From Leptospira kmetyi serovar Malaysia str. Bejo-Iso9 (GTDB lineage Bacteria > Spirochaetota > Leptospiria > Leptospirales > Leptospiraceae): 64,000 nucleotides of DNA. The notes below the pieces were generated by a model that was not told the origin of the DNA, ran no database searches, and saw only the letters and a list, made by a program, of their open reading frames with translations. Each line of letters opens with the position of its first letter. Position 1 is the stretch's first letter. The stretch is taken from assembly GCF_000243735.2 (NCBI RefSeq), contig NZ_AHMP02000003.1, positions 2,034,001 through 2,098,000 on the forward strand, read 5' to 3'. Of the stretch, positions 19,712-34,777 are shown one piece after another. The translations under genes and the position numbers were made by a program.

Positions 19712-19955
19712 GAAAGGTGGTGGATCCTCTAAGAACGGCCGGGATTCAAATTCCCAGAGACTCGGAGTAAAACGTTTCGGAGGAGAATCCGTTCTCGCCG
19801 GAAACATTCTCGTTCGCCAAAGAGGAACTAAATTCCGTCCTGGTAACAACGTCGGTCTCGGAAAAGACCACACTCTCTTCGCTCTCGTTACGGGAAAAGT
19901 GAAGTTTGAGATGGTTTCCAAATTGAAAATGCAGGTTTCCGTTTACCCGGAATAA
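19701..19955 (+). CDS. rpmA: 50S ribosomal protein L27
   Basis: The 84-residue protein begins [16 protein letters not shown], the mature L27 N-terminus that reaches the peptidyl-transferase centre, and continues with the conserved [10 protein letters not shown] and [17 protein letters not shown] lies 8 bases upstream. An in-frame TAG at 19686-19688 shows there is no Prp-cleavable leader. An intrinsic terminator follows about 30 bases after the stop. Confidence 0.97.
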
Positions 19956-19970
19956 CCCTTCATATTCAAT

Positions 19971-20036
<66 letters not shown>

Positions 20037-20071
20037 AAGATCAATTTAAGAATTTAGAATATTCAAATAAT

Positions 20072-21174
20072 ATGGAATCCTTTGTAGACGAAGTCGCCAT
20101 CGAAGTTTTCGCCGGTCACGGCGGGGCCGGGTCGGTTCATTTCCGAAGGGAAAAATACGTCGAGTTCGGCGGCCCCGACGGAGGGGACGGAGGAATCGGC
20201 GGCAACGTAATCATTCGCCCCAACCTTTCCATGTATACCTTGGACAAATATCTTTCCAAAAGAAAGTTCAAGGCAGAAGCGGGTTTTCCCGGAGTCGGCG
20301 ATAATTGCTCCGGTAAAAAAGGAGAGGATCTGATTTTATTCGTTCCTCTCGGAACCCAAATCTACGACGAGGAAACGGGAGATCTTCTTTTTGATTTTGT
20401 CAGCGATTCTCAGGAATTCGTAGTCGTTCGAGGCGGACGCGGCGGCAAAGGAAACACCCATTTTAAATCTTCCACAAATCAAACTCCCCGTTTCGCGCAA
20501 CCCGGCGAAGAGGGAGAATATAAATTCTTACGTCTTTCCTTAAAACTTTTAGCGGACGTCGGAATCGTGGGTCTTCCGAACGCGGGCAAGTCCACTTTGA
20601 TTTCTAAAATCACGGACGCGCATCCGAAAATCGCGGGGTATGCGTTCACCACTCTTTCTCCGAACCTCGGCGTTGTTAAGCGAAGAGGAGATATTTTCCG
20701 TTTTACGATCGCGGATATTCCGGGCATTATCGAAGGCGCGAGTATGGGAATCGGTCTCGGTCTTTCTTTCCTTCGTCATATCGAAAGGGTAAAGGGAATT
20801 CTTTATCTATTCGACGCTTCTTCTTTGGATATCGAAGAGGATTTGAAGATGCTCCGAAACGAACTCGCGACCTACAATCCCGAACTTTTAAACCGACCTT
20901 ATCTGATCGTTTTGAATAAGATCGACGTTTGGGACGATCCCGAATTCACGAAGGACGTGATCGAAAAGGTTTCCCATCTCGGTAAGGTCATCGCGATCTC
21001 AGCCGATAAGGAAACGAACTTGGAAGAACTTTTAGTCAACATGGACGAAACCTTTTTCAAAGAAGAAATCGAAAAGGTTTTGAATCCGGTCAAGGAACCC
21101 AAGTCCGCTTCGAATGCGGAGAACGATTCCTCGGACACGTTAGACGCGTTTTCCCGAAATTCCGAGGATCAAAA

Positions 21175-21178
<4 letters not shown>
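20072..21178 (+). CDS. obgE: GTPase Obg/CgtA
   Basis: The 368-residue protein has the glycine-rich Obg fold (residues 1-158, with [20 protein letters not shown] and GGDGGIGGN). A G domain follows: G1 GLPNAGKST near 168, G3 DIPGIIEGA near 215, G4 NKID near 282 and G5 SADKE near 312. Obg binds the 50S subunit and acts in ribosome maturation and stringent-type control. A short acidic C-terminal tail ([12 protein letters not shown]) replaces a longer C-terminal domain. It overlaps proB by four bases (ATGA). Confidence 0.96.
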
Positions 21179-22058
<880 letters not shown>

Positions 22059-22062
<4 letters not shown>

Positions 22063-23309
22063 AAGAAATTGAATACGTTGAAGATCTCTGTTCTCGAGCG
22101 AAAAAAGCGTCCCGCGTTCTGAAGTCGATTCCCTCTTCCAAAAAGAACAAGGTTCTTTTGGAACTCGCGGATCTATTGGAAAAACGAAAAGCGGAAATTC
22201 TCTCCGCAAACGAACTCGATCTGAAAAACGGAAAGGAAAAAAATCTTTCCTCCGCTTTGATGGATCGTCTTTTGTTAAACGACAAGAGAATCTCCTCGAT
22301 CGCGGACGCGGTTCGGGAAATCGTTTCTCTTCCCGATCCGGTCGGCGAGGTTACGAGAGGTTTGACTCTTCCCAACGGACTCGAACTCGTTACGAGAAGA
22401 GTTCCGCTCGGAGTTGTGATGGTGATCTACGAATCCCGTCCGAACGTTACGATCGACGTGGGAGCTCTTTCCTTTAAATCGGGGAACGCTTGTATCCTTC
22501 GCGGCGGCAGCGAGGCCTTTCATTCCAACGCGATTCTCGTTAAACTATTTCATGAAATTCTAATCAAGGAAGGAATCGACACGGGAGCGGTCACGTTCGT
22601 GGATAAAACGGATCGTGCTTTTATGCTTCCGTTCTTTCAACAGACTTCCTCGATCGACATCGTCGTTCCGAGAGGCGGAGAAGGTTTGATTCAGTTCGTT
22701 TCCGAACATTCCAAAATTCCCGTCGTCAAACACGACAAAGGCGTTTGTAATCTTTATATCGACGAAGACGCCGACCCCGAGAAGGTGATTCCGATCGTAA
22801 TCAATTCTAAGGTGCAAAGACCGGGCGTTTGCAACGCTACGGAGAATTTGATTCTTCACAACGGTTATCCGTTTCGTAAGGAATTGCTCGAAGCGCTCGC
22901 CAAAGAGGGCGTGGAACTTTTACTCGATCCTCCTTCTCTCGCTCTTTATCCGAAAGGCAAACCCGTTCGCGAAGAGGATTATCAGGAAGAATTTTTGGAT
23001 CTTCGTCTTTCGGTGAAAACCGTTTCCACTTTGGAAGAAGCCTTGGCCTTTATCGAAAAAACTTCCTCGGGACATACCGAAGCGATCGTCACGGAAGATT
23101 TAAGCACGGCGAAAATCTTTACGAACTCTTTGGATTCGGCGGCGTTGTTCGTAAATTGTTCCACTCGTTTTCACGACGGGGGAGAATTCGGCCTCGGCGC
23201 GGAAGTCGGAATTTCAACGGGTAAACTTCACGTGCGCGGTCCTATGGGATTGGTTCATCTTACGACCACGACCACTTACGTCACCGGGAACGGACAGATT
23301 CGGGGTTGA
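22059..23309 (+). CDS. proA: Gamma-glutamyl phosphate reductase
   Basis: The 416-residue protein, of the usual ProA length, carries [19 protein letters not shown] near residue 125, [12 protein letters not shown] near 148 and the catalytic Cys region [13 protein letters not shown] near 255. [20 protein letters not shown] lies near the C-terminus. It reduces glutamyl phosphate to glutamate semialdehyde with NADPH, the step after ProB. Its ATG overlaps the proB stop, and nadD starts five bases after its own stop. Confidence 0.97.
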
Positions 23310-23313
23310 TCCT

Positions 23314-23955
23314 TTGTCCGAGGAATCTTCGATTCTTACCGGAATTTTCGGCGGAAGTTTCGATCCTCCGCATGAAGGACATTCAGGAATTCTAAAGTCT
23401 TTTTTTCGGGAAGTGCCCGAATGTAAGGAATTGTTCCTGATTCCGAATCGACAAAATCCGCTCAAGGGCGAGAAACTTTCGCCTTCTCCAAGTATATTCG
23501 AAATGTTGAATCTGTTCGCTTCCGAGTTCGACGCGCCGATCCGGATTTTGGATTTGGAATTAAAACGAACGGGACCCAGTTATACGATCCAAACGCTCCG
23601 AGAATTAAAAAATCTTTTTCCAAAGCGCGTCTTCGTTCTTTTGATCGGCGAAGACAATTACGCGAACTTTCACGAATGGAAGGATTGGAAAGAAATTTTA
23701 GACGAAGTCCGCGAAGTTTTCGTCTTTCGAAGATTTTCGGAGATCATTCCGATCAATCCGCATCTTTTAGCGCGGACCGAGTTTCGTTTTTTAAAGAATC
23801 CTTTGATTCCGGTGAGTTCTACGGATCTGAGAAATTCTTTTTCGAAAACGGATTCCGGCTCGAATGCAAGCGCGCTTCCCGTTTCCCGATACGAAAATCG
23901 AATCTCAAAACCGATCTTGGATTATATCCGAAAGAACGGGTTGTATCGGAAGTAG
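23314..23955 (+). CDS. nadD: Nicotinate-nucleotide adenylyltransferase
   Basis: The 213-residue protein has the nucleotidyl-transferase signature [14 protein letters not shown] at residues 10-23 and the [17 protein letters not shown] block near 110, both typical of NadD. The late ISSTDLR-type motif reads [10 protein letters not shown] here, and the end motif is YIRKNGLY. It makes NaAD from nicotinate mononucleotide and ATP. The start is a TTG four bases past the proA stop; no ATG lies between it and the conserved domain. The partners often found next to nadD (yqeK, rsfS) are not adjacent. Confidence 0.93.
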   Translation: MSEESSILTGIFGGSFDPPHEGHSGILKSFFREVPECKELFLIPNRQNPLKGEKLSPSPSIFEMLNLFASEFDAPIRILDLELKRTGPSYTIQTLRELKNLFPKRVFVLLIGEDNYANFHEWKDWKEILDEVREVFVFRRFSEIIPINPHLLARTEFRFLKNPLIPVSSTDLRNSFSKTDSGSNASALPVSRYENRISKPILDYIRKNGLYRK

Positions 23956-24036
23956 TTGCCGTTTGCGTCGGCCCTGCGATATTCGCAATTCTAAACACGT
24001 TTTGATAAATACGAACAAGGAATCGGAAAAGACCAT

Positions 24037-24822
24037 ATGTTGATCTTTGAAAAAGCGAATTTTTTGGGAAGAATTCCTTTCATAACTTTTTTCCTAATCG
24101 GTTTGATGTGTTTGTTGAATCTATTAGGAGTCGGCGATCTACATCTCTCTTCGAGCCAAATCGATTCGTATCACTTAGTCGCTTCGATCTTCGGACACGC
24201 CAATTTCCTGCATTTTCTAGGCAACGCATTCTATCTTTACATGTACGGCGATAACGTAGAAGACGTTCTAGGCCACGTCGTTTACTTATGCTTATTCGTT
24301 CTGCTTGGTGTCGTGGCGAACTTTGCTTTTATCTCTTTACATATTGGAGAAGAATATAGATTGATTGGAGCCTCCGGAGCAATTTCGGGAATTTTAGGTT
24401 TATATTATATTTTCTTTCCGAAAGTAAAAACGAACGTCGTAATTCCGATTCGAATTCCGTATTCCATCTTCGAAGAATATATCAGCTTGGACAACATTCC
24501 GGTTTCTTGGAGTTTTGTGTTTTGGTTCGTCATCCAGATCGCCTTTACCATTCGAGAATCTTTCGGAGTTTTAGGAATCGCATTCTCCGCGCACGCCGGA
24601 GGTTTTTTAGCGGGAACTTTGATCGGAATCCTATTCAAAAGAATCGGTTTCCTGGATCGACATTCGGAACGATTAAATAGTCTCAAGATGGATAAGATGA
24701 GCATTCTATGTCCGTCTTGTAATACTCCTAAAAAAATACCGAGATACGGAAGATACAAATGCGGCGCCTGCGAATGTGAATTCTTCTTCGATAGCAAAGG
24801 TAAAAGGATTCTGATACCTTAA
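24037..24822 (+). CDS. Rhomboid family intramembrane protease with C-terminal zinc ribbon
   Basis: The 261-residue protein has about six membrane segments and the rhomboid catalytic pair: Ser113 in GASGAISG and His185 in SAHAGGFLAG. HANFLHFLGNAFYLYMYG (about 54-71) matches the L1/TM2 region. After the last helix a hydrophilic tail contains CPSC (Cys224, Cys227) and CGAC (Cys241, Cys244), a likely cytoplasmic zinc ribbon. Rhomboids cleave transmembrane substrates within the bilayer. The function of the zinc tail is unknown; it may recruit substrates. The gene follows nadD by about 80 bases. Confidence 0.88.
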   Translation: MLIFEKANFLGRIPFITFFLIGLMCLLNLLGVGDLHLSSSQIDSYHLVASIFGHANFLHFLGNAFYLYMYGDNVEDVLGHVVYLCLFVLLGVVANFAFISLHIGEEYRLIGASGAISGILGLYYIFFPKVKTNVVIPIRIPYSIFEEYISLDNIPVSWSFVFWFVIQIAFTIRESFGVLGIAFSAHAGGFLAGTLIGILFKRIGFLDRHSERLNSLKMDKMSILCPSCNTPKKIPRYGRYKCGACECEFFFDSKGKRILIP

Positions 24823-24981
24823 GCAGTTTTTGAACTTTGAGAAATTCGTCTCATCGGTAACTTCGGCGGCACCCGCCCCTTACAAAATGAACCGGATCGC
24901 CGACTTCGGCAAAGTCGTCGTGAACCTAGGACAAGAAAATTTTAGAATTTTCAAAACGTTCTCTCCCTACAATCTGGATTC

Positions 24982-26382
24982 ATGAAGGCGACCTTCTCCT
25001 ACGACCCGGAAACGATCCGTAAAACGTTGGGTTCCGCGTCCGCAACCTGGTTTCAAAAAGAAGCCTCTATCACAAACATAACGACCGCTTCCACGGAAGC
25101 GGAGGCCGGTTCCTTATTTGTCCCTCTTCGAGGAAATCGCGACGGACACGAATTCATCCAGGACGCTCTTTCCAAAGGAGCCTCCTACTTTTTGGTCGAG
25201 GAGAATCATCCGATTTTCAAGGAACTCGACGAAGAGAAAAAAAAGAAGGCGATCCCAGTGCGAGACACGTTAGTCGCTCTTGGAAAACTCGCCGCATTTC
25301 ACAGATCCAGATTCAATCCGATCGTGATCGCGGTCACTGGTTCGAGCGGAAAAACGACTACGAAAGAACTCCTCGGGAATTGTCTCAAAAATTTGGGCGA
25401 AGAAGCCTTGGTAGTTACGGAAAAGAATTATAACAACGAGATCGGACTTCCGTTTACGCTGTTCCGAATTTCGGATCAAACCAGAATCGCCGTTTGCGAA
25501 CTCGGAATGAATCACAAAGGAGAAATTTCAAGACTTACCGAAATCGCAAAACCGAACTACGCGATCGTCACAACGATCGGAACCGCTCATATAGAATTTT
25601 TAGGAAGTCAAAAAAACATCGCAAAAGCGAAAGCCGAGGTCGCAGAGGGTCTTTCCAAAGACGGAATTCTTTTTTATCCAAGCACTGGAGAATATTCTAA
25701 AATACTAAAAAAGAAAACCCGCAAATACGGCGCTAAGTTCGTATTGGTAAAACCGGAGCAGACGTTTTCCATTCTCCGTAAAAACCCGTCCGGATTTTCC
25801 TTACGATACGAAAACGACGAGATCGAATGGAACCTACCCGGAGATAAACTTTTAGGAAACTTAGCCGTGGCCGTCGCTTGTTTGGAAACGATCGGAACCC
25901 CCAAAGAATGGATCCGAGAAGGAATCGCTTCCTTTAAGTCCGGAAACAAAAGACTGGATCTGCAACGCGGAAAATTTTCCGTAATCAACGATACGTATAA
26001 CGCGAACTACGAATCCATGCTTTCCTCTTTGGAAGTCGCGGATCAACTCGCGGACGGTAAAGAATTTTACGCGGTTCTCGGCGACATGAAAGAACTCGGA
26101 AAACATTCCTCCGAATTCCATAAGAAACTCGGAAAACACTGCGCCGGTTTTCAAAACCTGAAGGGGCTTTTTACGTTCGGAACCGATTCCCGTTGGATCG
26201 GCGAGGAATTTGTTAAGCGAACACCCTCTTCCCGCGTTTCAAAACATTTCGAAAACACGGAGGAAGGATTGAAACAACTCGTTCAATCGTTTTTGAATTC
26301 GGTTCCCGAAGGTTCGGTCGTTTTGGCGAAAGCTTCGAGAGGAATTCAATTGGAACGCTTCGTGGATTCCCTTCCGGTTTAG
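24982..26382 (+). CDS. murF: UDP-MurNAc-tripeptide D-alanyl-D-alanine ligase
   Basis: MurF adds D-Ala-D-Ala to the UDP-muramyl tripeptide. The 466-residue protein has the Mur ligase layout: an N-terminal UDP-binding domain with [16 protein letters not shown], the P-loop [12 protein letters not shown] near residue 118, [13 protein letters not shown] near 152, and GMNHKGEI near 175. The C-terminal domain carries [11 protein letters not shown] near 338 and LGDMKELG near 365. NYNNEIG and NDTYNANP-type motifs separate MurF from MurE and MurC. It stands outside any division/cell-wall cluster. purE follows 50 bases later and could be co-transcribed. Confidence 0.94.
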   Translation: MKATFSYDPETIRKTLGSASATWFQKEASITNITTASTEAEAGSLFVPLRGNRDGHEFIQDALSKGASYFLVEENHPIFKELDEEKKKKAIPVRDTLVALGKLAAFHRSRFNPIVIAVTGSSGKTTTKELLGNCLKNLGEEALVVTEKNYNNEIGLPFTLFRISDQTRIAVCELGMNHKGEISRLTEIAKPNYAIVTTIGTAHIEFLGSQKNIAKAKAEVAEGLSKDGILFYPSTGEYSKILKKKTRKYGAKFVLVKPEQTFSILRKNPSGFSLRYENDEIEWNLPGDKLLGNLAVAVACLETIGTPKEWIREGIASFKSGNKRLDLQRGKFSVINDTYNANYESMLSSLEVADQLADGKEFYAVLGDMKELGKHSSEFHKKLGKHCAGFQNLKGLFTFGTDSRWIGEEFVKRTPSSRVSKHFENTEEGLKQLVQSFLNSVPEGSVVLAKASRGIQLERFVDSLPV

Positions 26383-26432
26383 TACTTGCAAACGTTCGGA
26401 TCGAAAGAAACATCTTCAACAGGAGAAAGCAC

Positions 26433-26917
<485 letters not shown>

Positions 26918-26921
<4 letters not shown>

Positions 26922-28048
26922 AGTTAAACGGAACTCTTCCTCCGGGTTCCAAACTCGGAGTAATGGGCGCGGGACAATTGGCGAGAATGTTTTGTCTGGA
27001 AGCGATTCCTTTCGGATACGAAGTCTCCGTTTATTCTCCCGAAAAAAATTCTCCCGCTTCCGGAGCGGGCGCCAAAGAATACGTGGCCGCTTACGAGGAC
27101 GAAAAATCGCTCGTCGATTTTTTGAAAAACATAGACGCTCTTACATTCGAGTTTGAGAATATTCCGGAAATTGCACTTTCCATCATCCAAAAATTCTCGG
27201 AAGAAAGCGGACTGGCCGTTCACCCTTCTCCCGATTGTATTCGGATCGCGCAGAACCGTTGGAAGGAAAAAAATTCTTTCCGAAAGGCTGGAATTCCGAC
27301 CGTAAATTTTTATCCCGTTTTTACGGAAGAAGACAAGGCTTCCGTTCTTTCCAAAACTTCTTTTCCCTGTATTTTGAAAACGAACACGATGGGTTACGAC
27401 GGCAAAGGCCAAGTCAAATGTAGATCCAAAGAAGAATTGTCAAAGGCGCTTTCCGATCTAAAGGAACTCAATCATATCGTGGAGGAATTTTTTCCGTTTA
27501 ACGCGGAAGCTTCCGTGATTTTAGCGAGATTCGAAAACGGTAAAATTCTAAACTTCAAACCTTCGGAAAACGTTCATAAGAATCATATTCTGGATCTGAC
27601 GTTTCATCCGGGCAAGTTTTCCAAGGAAGTCGAAACGACCCTCGTTGAATCCGCGAGAAAACTCGCCGAGACGATCGGTTACGTCGGAGTTTTCGGCGTT
27701 GAATTTTTCATCAAGGGCGAGGAGATTCTCTGTAACGAATTCGCGCCGAGACCGCATAACTCGGGACATTTCAGCCAAGATTGCGGGACACTTTCTCAGT
27801 TTGCGCTTCAATTGAGAACTCTTTGTAATATTCCTTCGCCCGATTCCATTCCCACGACGCCCGTTACGATGAAGAATATCCTGGGAGAAGATTACAAACC
27901 CGGTTCCGATCTTTGGAATTCCGCATTAGAAAATCCTTATTTTCATCTTCATTTATACGGTAAAACGGAAGTCCGCAACGGTAGAAAAATGGGGCACTGG
28001 AATTACTCGGGTCCGAATCCCGAATCCGCCTTCTCAGACTGGACTTGA
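26918..28048 (+). CDS. purK: N5-carboxyaminoimidazole ribonucleotide synthase
   Basis: PurK, an ATP-grasp enzyme, carboxylates AIR to N5-CAIR, the substrate of PurE. The 376-residue protein has [17 protein letters not shown] near residue 13, LTFEFENIP near 72, [13 protein letters not shown] near 153, VEEFFPF near 190 and [15 protein letters not shown] near 274, all PurK hallmarks. The GTG start overlaps the purE stop by four bases, so the two consecutive enzymes are translationally coupled. Confidence 0.96.
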
Positions 28049-28203
28049 TCGATCGTTTTTGCGATCGGGTATAACGCGTATTTTACGATTCTTTTTAATA
28101 CGAAGTGGACGCACGTTCTCCGAAATAATTTTTTGAATTGTTTCGGATTCTTCTTGGCTAAATTCCGATTTTTCGCCTCAGATGGTCGTTAGAGCGATCG
28201 TCC

Positions 28204-30183
28204 ATGAAAACATCGAACTTGTTGAAATCCGAATATAGTTTCCTCTTCGTAAAACGTATTCTAATTTCCCCATGCGTTTGTCTTTTCGTCCATTGTTGGT
28301 CCAATCCGTTCTATCAACCTCCGATCGAATGTTTAACCGGAGGGCACAATCAGCTTTGCCCCGATCATTCTTTGAGCGCATTCTTCCAAGGTCTTTCGAT
28401 CTTAAATTTCAATTCTCAAAACGCGATTTCGATTTCGAACACAACGGATCGGTCCACGATTCAATCCGGTTTTTTAGTCGGTAAGGCGGCGTTCGGTTAC
28501 GACAACGTCGCCGTTTCCATCGACGACGGTCCTCCGACCAATGTGGCCGTGGTCAATTCGGTTTGGAGATACGCGTTGCCCGCGCAAGCCGTTACGGGAA
28601 CTCATTGGGCGTTGGGAAGCAAACATAAGATTTCCGTAAGAATCTACAACGGACTCGGTCAGGTTTTTGCCGAAAAGGCGATCGAAGTCGTGAAGGGAAC
28701 CAATCGGGATACGAACGGAGACGGTTATTCGGACGTGGTCCTCACGGTTTCTCCGAACAACGCGAACCAAGGTTATTCTCTCGTATTTTTATCGCATGCG
28801 GATACGGGAATGCCTTCCGCGTCTCCCGATACGATCGTTACGGACGGATTGGCCGGAGGTTCTTTCTTCGGAGATCGAGTCGGCGTCGGAGATTTTAACG
28901 GAGACGGTTACGCGGATATAATCGTGGGAAGTCAGGCGGCTCCCTCTTTTGCAACAATCGGTCATGCGTATATCTTTCATAGTTCCGGTCAGTCCGGAAT
29001 CCCGAATCAGAATTTGGCTTCGGGAGGAAATTATAATACGTTTCTAAAAGGTCAGAACGGAGGCGATCGTCTTGGATCGTTCGTCAACGGCGCGGACGTA
29101 AACGGAGACGGATACGACGACGCGATTCTTACTTCGCCTTGGAACAACTGCAAGGGTTATACTTTTTATAGCACGGGAAACAACGGCGTTTCCTCCAAGG
29201 ATTTGAGTACGGGTGGAATCGCGGATATCACCTTTTCGATCGCGACGCCGGATAACTTCGGGATCACCGCTTTCGGAGATATCAACAAAGACGGCTATAC
29301 GGACATGGTCGTGGGCGCTCCGTCGTACAGCTCCAGTCAAGGAAGGGTTTACGTTTATATCTCCAACGGAACCACGTTACCCGTAACACCTCAGTATCTT
29401 CTCGCGCCGACACCGACCTGTTCGGGCACTTGTAGCTTCGGCACCTCCATTACGTTAGCCGACTTCAACGGAGATTCCTGCGCGGATCTCGGAGTGGGCG
29501 CTTCGAGCTACAACGGAAATCAAGGCGCCGCGTTCGTATATCATTCCAACTGCGGTTCGACTGCGCCTTTTTCTTCGACTCCGAATACGACGTTCATCGG
29601 TCCTTTGACTTCCACGTGCAACGGAGGAAATAATTGTTCTTTCGGAAACTTTGTTTCTTCGGGAGATTCGAACGGGGACGGATTTGCGGATCTTGTAGTC
29701 GCCGCTTTTCAAGCGACGAACAATTACGGAAACGTTTATCTGTTTCAAAGTTCGGGAAGTTCCGGAATTCAGAGCGTCAACTTGAGCGCGGGTGGAAGCG
29801 CAAGTTCGACGATAACGGGCGCCGGTGCGGGTTTGAATTTCGGATTGTTTGCGAACATGCAGGATATCAACGGAGACGGTTTATCGGACATCCTCGTTGC
29901 GGCGATGGACCCGATCTCCACCGGGCTTTCGCAGATCGGAAAAGGAAAAGTCTATTATTTTCAAAGCTCCGCCGCAACCGGACCCGTAAACGTAGACCTG
30001 AGAACGGGAGGAGTCGCGACCGCAACTTTGACGTTTTCTCTGGGAATGTCCTTCGGAAACTCGATCGCGTTCTCCCCTTTTGAATATAAAGAATCGAGTA
30101 TATTCGGTTATTCTTATGGAGAATATTTCGACGACGCAATCAAAGGAATGCGGGGAACGTCGCCGTTCCCGCTACGAAAATAA
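28204..30183 (+). CDS. FG-GAP repeat beta-propeller lipoprotein
   Basis: The 659-residue protein starts with a hydrophobic signal whose end (LFVHC) fits a spirochaetal lipobox. From about residue 165 it has seven FG-GAP/integrin-like blades, each with a calcium-binding loop: DTNGDGYSD, DFNGDGYAD, DVNGDGYDD, DINKDGYTD, DFNGDSCAD, DSNGDGFAD and DINGDGLSD. Seven repeats make a closed seven-bladed propeller likely. The region before (about 40-160) looks like an immunoglobulin-like beta domain. Proteins of this kind often bind ligands at the cell surface; the actual ligand is unknown. Confidence 0.82.
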   Translation: MKTSNLLKSEYSFLFVKRILISPCVCLFVHCWSNPFYQPPIECLTGGHNQLCPDHSLSAFFQGLSILNFNSQNAISISNTTDRSTIQSGFLVGKAAFGYDNVAVSIDDGPPTNVAVVNSVWRYALPAQAVTGTHWALGSKHKISVRIYNGLGQVFAEKAIEVVKGTNRDTNGDGYSDVVLTVSPNNANQGYSLVFLSHADTGMPSASPDTIVTDGLAGGSFFGDRVGVGDFNGDGYADIIVGSQAAPSFATIGHAYIFHSSGQSGIPNQNLASGGNYNTFLKGQNGGDRLGSFVNGADVNGDGYDDAILTSPWNNCKGYTFYSTGNNGVSSKDLSTGGIADITFSIATPDNFGITAFGDINKDGYTDMVVGAPSYSSSQGRVYVYISNGTTLPVTPQYLLAPTPTCSGTCSFGTSITLADFNGDSCADLGVGASSYNGNQGAAFVYHSNCGSTAPFSSTPNTTFIGPLTSTCNGGNNCSFGNFVSSGDSNGDGFADLVVAAFQATNNYGNVYLFQSSGSSGIQSVNLSAGGSASSTITGAGAGLNFGLFANMQDINGDGLSDILVAAMDPISTGLSQIGKGKVYYFQSSAATGPVNVDLRTGGVATATLTFSLGMSFGNSIAFSPFEYKESSIFGYSYGEYFDDAIKGMRGTSPFPLRK

Positions 30184-30232
30184 ATCCGAAGACTTTATAC
30201 GTTCGCGCATTGAGTCGGCAAAACCGCCGATT

Positions 30233-31543
30233 TTAAACGTTCGGTTTGCCGATCGAGAAGTATTGAAATCCTTCCTTCTTCATCAATTCGGGAGAATACT
30301 GGTTTCTTCCGTCGAAGATCACCGAACTTTTCAGAAGCCCTTTGATCTTTGCGAAATCGGGTTCTCTGAATTCTCTCCATTCCGTCAAAAGAAGCAAAGC
30401 GTCCGCGCCTTTCAACGCCGAATAAGCGTCGGGGGCGTAGTCCACTTTTCCGTCGAAGTAAACGCCCGAAGTTTCCTTGGAAACCGGATCGTAAACCTGC
30501 AACTTTACGTTTTTATCATGTAATTTCAGAATCAACGGAATCGAAGGAGCTTCCCTCATATCGTCCGTTCCGGGTTTAAAAGAAAGTCCCCAGACCGCGA
30601 AGGTTTTGCCGCTTAGGTTCGATTCTCCGTAGAACTTTACGATTTTCTCATAGAGTCTGACTTTCTGTGCCTCGTTGACCTCTTCCACTTTGCGGATGAT
30701 TTGCAACGGCGCACCTTCGTCTTCGGAAGTCTTGATCAAAGCGCGAACGTCCTTCGGAAAACAGGAACCGCCGTAACCGATTCCCGCGTATAAAAACTGT
30801 CTGCCGATTCTCGAATCGGTTCCCATTCCTTTGCGGACGTCTTCGTAGTTTCCTCCGACGGCTTCGCAAAGATTCGCGATCTCGTTTGCAAAGGAGATCT
30901 TTGTGGCGAGAAACGCGTTACACGCGTATTTCGTAAGCTCCGCCGACACGACCCCCATTCTAAGAATCGGATTTCCGTTGAGAACGAAAGGAGCGTAGAG
31001 TTGAGCGATCAAGTCTCCTGCTTTTTGAGTTTCGGCTCCGATCACGACTCGTTCGGGACGCATAAAGTCGTCGATGGCCGCGCCTTCTTTTAAAAATTCC
31101 GGGTTGGAAACGACGTCGAATTCGAGTTTGGTTTCGTTGGCGATGATCGCCTTGACCTGGGCCGCAGTTCCGACCGGAACCGTGGACTTGTCCACGATCA
31201 CCTTGTATCCGTTTATGGACTTACCGATTTCCCTTGCGACCGCGAAAACCGCCGAAAGGTCGGAAGAACCGTCCGGCAACGTGGGAGTTCCTACAGCGAT
31301 AAAAATGATTTCGGATTTTTCCACGCCCTCTTTGAGAGAAGTGGTAAACTCGAGTCTTTTCTCCTTCCAGTTGGTAAGGACGAGCTCGGAAAGACCCGGT
31401 TCGTAGATAGGAATGATTCCTTTTTTAAGATTTGCGATTTTCGTTTCGTCTTTATCGACGCAAATCACGTGATTTCCGTATTCCGCGAAACAAGCGCCCG
31501 CGACAAGACCCACATACCCGCTACCGATCACACAAACTTTCAT
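30233..31543 (-). CDS. ugd: UDP-glucose 6-dehydrogenase
   Basis: The 436-residue protein oxidises UDP-glucose to UDP-glucuronate with NAD. It shows the Rossmann motif VIGSGYVGLVAGACFAE at the N-terminus, AVGTPTLPDGS near residue 84, STVPVGTA near 118, NPEFLKEG near 150 and the catalytic Cys in GYGGSCFPKDVRAL near 260. WGLSFKPGTDDMREAPS near 320 is also typical. It is downstream of wzt and wzm on the same strand, with 54 bases between. This suggests that uronic acid is part of the exported polysaccharide. Confidence 0.95.
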   Translation of the reverse strand: MKVCVIGSGYVGLVAGACFAEYGNHVICVDKDETKIANLKKGIIPIYEPGLSELVLTNWKEKRLEFTTSLKEGVEKSEIIFIAVGTPTLPDGSSDLSAVFAVAREIGKSINGYKVIVDKSTVPVGTAAQVKAIIANETKLEFDVVSNPEFLKEGAAIDDFMRPERVVIGAETQKAGDLIAQLYAPFVLNGNPILRMGVVSAELTKYACNAFLATKISFANEIANLCEAVGGNYEDVRKGMGTDSRIGRQFLYAGIGYGGSCFPKDVRALIKTSEDEGAPLQIIRKVEEVNEAQKVRLYEKIVKFYGESNLSGKTFAVWGLSFKPGTDDMREAPSIPLILKLHDKNVKLQVYDPVSKETSGVYFDGKVDYAPDAYSALKGADALLLLTEWREFREPDFAKIKGLLKSSVIFDGRNQYSPELMKKEGFQYFSIGKPNV

Positions 31544-31597
31544 ATTGAGAACCAGGATTCCGTTCTTTCCCGACCGAGAAAGAAAAATAAATCGGGG

Positions 31598-34462
<2,865 letters not shown>

Positions 34463-34532
34463 AGTCTTCTCTCCATTCTTAATAAATTAGACGACATAAA
34501 CAGATAAAACCACAGGATAATCCACTAAACGG

Positions 34533-34578
<46 letters not shown>

Positions 34579-34777
34579 CTTCTTTTTTTCGAAAATCATC
34601 GATTTTAGAATGAAAAGCCGTTTCAGGTTTTAAAATCCTCGGTTTCCCTCCGTTTCTGATTGTTATCTTAACTTTTCCCCCGGACAAAACGGTTGCGTTT
34701 CGATTTTTTTTTCGAAAGAATTTTCATTTTTTTCCATTCTCCGTTCCGCAGAAACGGGTTCGTAAACCGCTCCAAGA

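Noticed and set aside
30215..30252. Inverted repeat TCGGCAAAACCG/CGGTTTGCCGA as a terminator
   Set aside because: It overlaps the ugd stop codon, carries a bulged base and has no T-run on either strand.
31260..31300. GGAGTTCCTACA in ugd as a copy of the dispersed motif
   Set aside because: On the coding strand it encodes the conserved AVGTPT of UDP-glucose dehydrogenase, so the match is explained by protein conservation.
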